Source: Lepisosteus oculatus
Lineage: Eukaryota; Chordata; Actinopteri; Semionotiformes; Lepisosteidae
DNA: 64,000 nt
Assembly (NCBI RefSeq): GCF_040954835.1
Contig: NC_090706.1
Location: 24,871,148-24,935,147 of the forward strand
Direction of reading: 5' to 3'
How positions within the stretch are numbered: the stretch's first letter is position 1; each line of letters starts with the position of its first letter. The translations under genes were made by a program, and so were the position numbers. Positions 63,201 through 64,000 of this stretch are shown in pieces. The notes beneath the pieces were generated by a model. That model was not told the origin of the DNA. It did not search any database and saw nothing but the letters and a program-made list of their open reading frames with translations.

Positions 63201-64000
63201 TTCTGAGAGATAATACATGCCATACATTATTATAATAGAGCTACGAAAATAAACGCCATTCTGTACAAAAAATGAAAATATTTGGGATTGTACAAATGTT
63301 TATATGTTTATACTGTATCGGAACATAGGAGTTCCCAAATTACAGTAAATACGTAAACTAATTCAGTTGTGGGAGAGCATGCAGAATTTGCAGGAAGTCT
63401 TGTCAGAGAAACCAGTTTGCCTAGGTGCTGCTTTGTCAAGCCAGATCATGTCTTGAGTATAAAGTGGTAAAGCTAGCATGCAACTAGAAACAGAAAACCT
63501 AACTGGGAATGTAATCAGGGAATCTGGAACAGGGCAAATAGATTTTATTTGAGAAGCCACACTTTATCTTTAACCTAAAGTCAAAATAAACAAATGAAAA
63601 ACAGAAGCACATCATCCTTTCCAGCACTTAATTTGGAATGCATTCAGTGTCAAAAACAGGGGGATCATTGATTAATGATGATACACTGTACATATTTAGG
63701 ACGAGGCTTTAGAAACTAGAAAATATAAAGGATATTGGTCTTAAATAATTTATGGCTCCAATTTAAATATTTAGGTTTATATTGCAAAACATTTTTGATC
63801 GTGTAGAAACATTTGAATTCAAACACCACGGCATGCTATTTTCTTAATAAAATGAGTTGCACCAAAGAAATAATATTCCTTATATATTGTATCTACAATT
63901 ACACAACATTAGGCATTTCCTTTTGACTGCCCAAATGCACAGAAGGGTTGATTCGTTTTATACAGTTGAGTGTGGTCAATTTTTCTAGTATTTATTTTCT
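57220..64000. other. Region upstream of KIF3A with no recognised gene
   Basis: 6.8 kb of AT-rich DNA. Every open frame is short and lacks known motifs. Two stretches of more balanced composition, 58260-58620 and 61180-61440, look unlike repeats and could be conserved non-coding DNA. A polyC run lies at about 59808-59824. A foldback element is at 62165. In mammals CCNI2 and SEPTIN8 follow KIF3A, but I see no exon of either. Confidence 0.6.
62165..62340. mobile_element. Foldback element with about 55-bp inverted arms
   Basis: GGAACAAGTAAAGGTTTACT... (from 62164) and its inverted copy ending ...AAACCTTTACTTGTTCC (62290) flank a spacer of about 20 bp. The right side extends into 'ctgatgcagctacctacttg', whose inverted copy is found on the left side of the 11.5-kb copy. 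No protein is encoded. Confidence 0.75.

Overview
The window is vertebrate nuclear DNA with split genes, GT-AG introns, SINEs, LINE and DNA-transposon debris and one endogenous retrovirus. The gene order is RAD50 (+, 3' part), two small four-exon helical cytokine genes (+), then KIF3A (-). This is the order RAD50 - IL13 - IL4 - KIF3A of the tetrapod Th2 cytokine locus. Compact introns, abundant 5S-rRNA-derived SINEs, tRNA-type SINEs, L2-like tails and a Tc1 remnant suggest a ray-finned fish that keeps the unduplicated locus, such as a gar- or bowfin-like non-teleost. That placement is inferred from repeats and synteny, not proven.

Layout. Positions 1-23871 hold the last 15 coding exons of RAD50 (745 codons: zinc hook, second coiled coil, C-terminal ABC ATPase half). 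A 5.07-kb antisense provirus (1250-6318) with two 409-bp LTRs, a 4-bp target duplication and a primer site matching serine tRNA lies in the first intron. Positions 26136-29529 encode a 127-aa IL-4/IL-13 family cytokine (IL-13-like position and pattern). Positions 34374-36380 encode a 142-aa second cytokine (IL-4-like position, less certain identity), with a TATA box, an NFAT-like site and an AU-rich 3' UTR. Positions 36.5-43.4 kb hold SINEs and a Tc1 remnant. Positions 43433-56845 (minus) hold complete KIF3A: 17 constitutive coding exons (703 aa) plus a 72-nt optional exon. Positions 57-64 kb show no gene I recognise.

The genes share a neighbourhood rather than a pathway. RAD50 is a DNA-repair ATPase whose 3' introns carry the Th2 locus control region in mammals. 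The cytokines would be secreted type-2 immune signals. KIF3A is the ciliary and axonal kinesin-2 motor. The points most worth a second look are the tandem cytokine pair, the KIF3A cassette exon, a KIF3A splice acceptor embedded in a GTTT microsatellite, the tRNA-Ser-primed provirus with its leader repeats, and a long-arm foldback element family.
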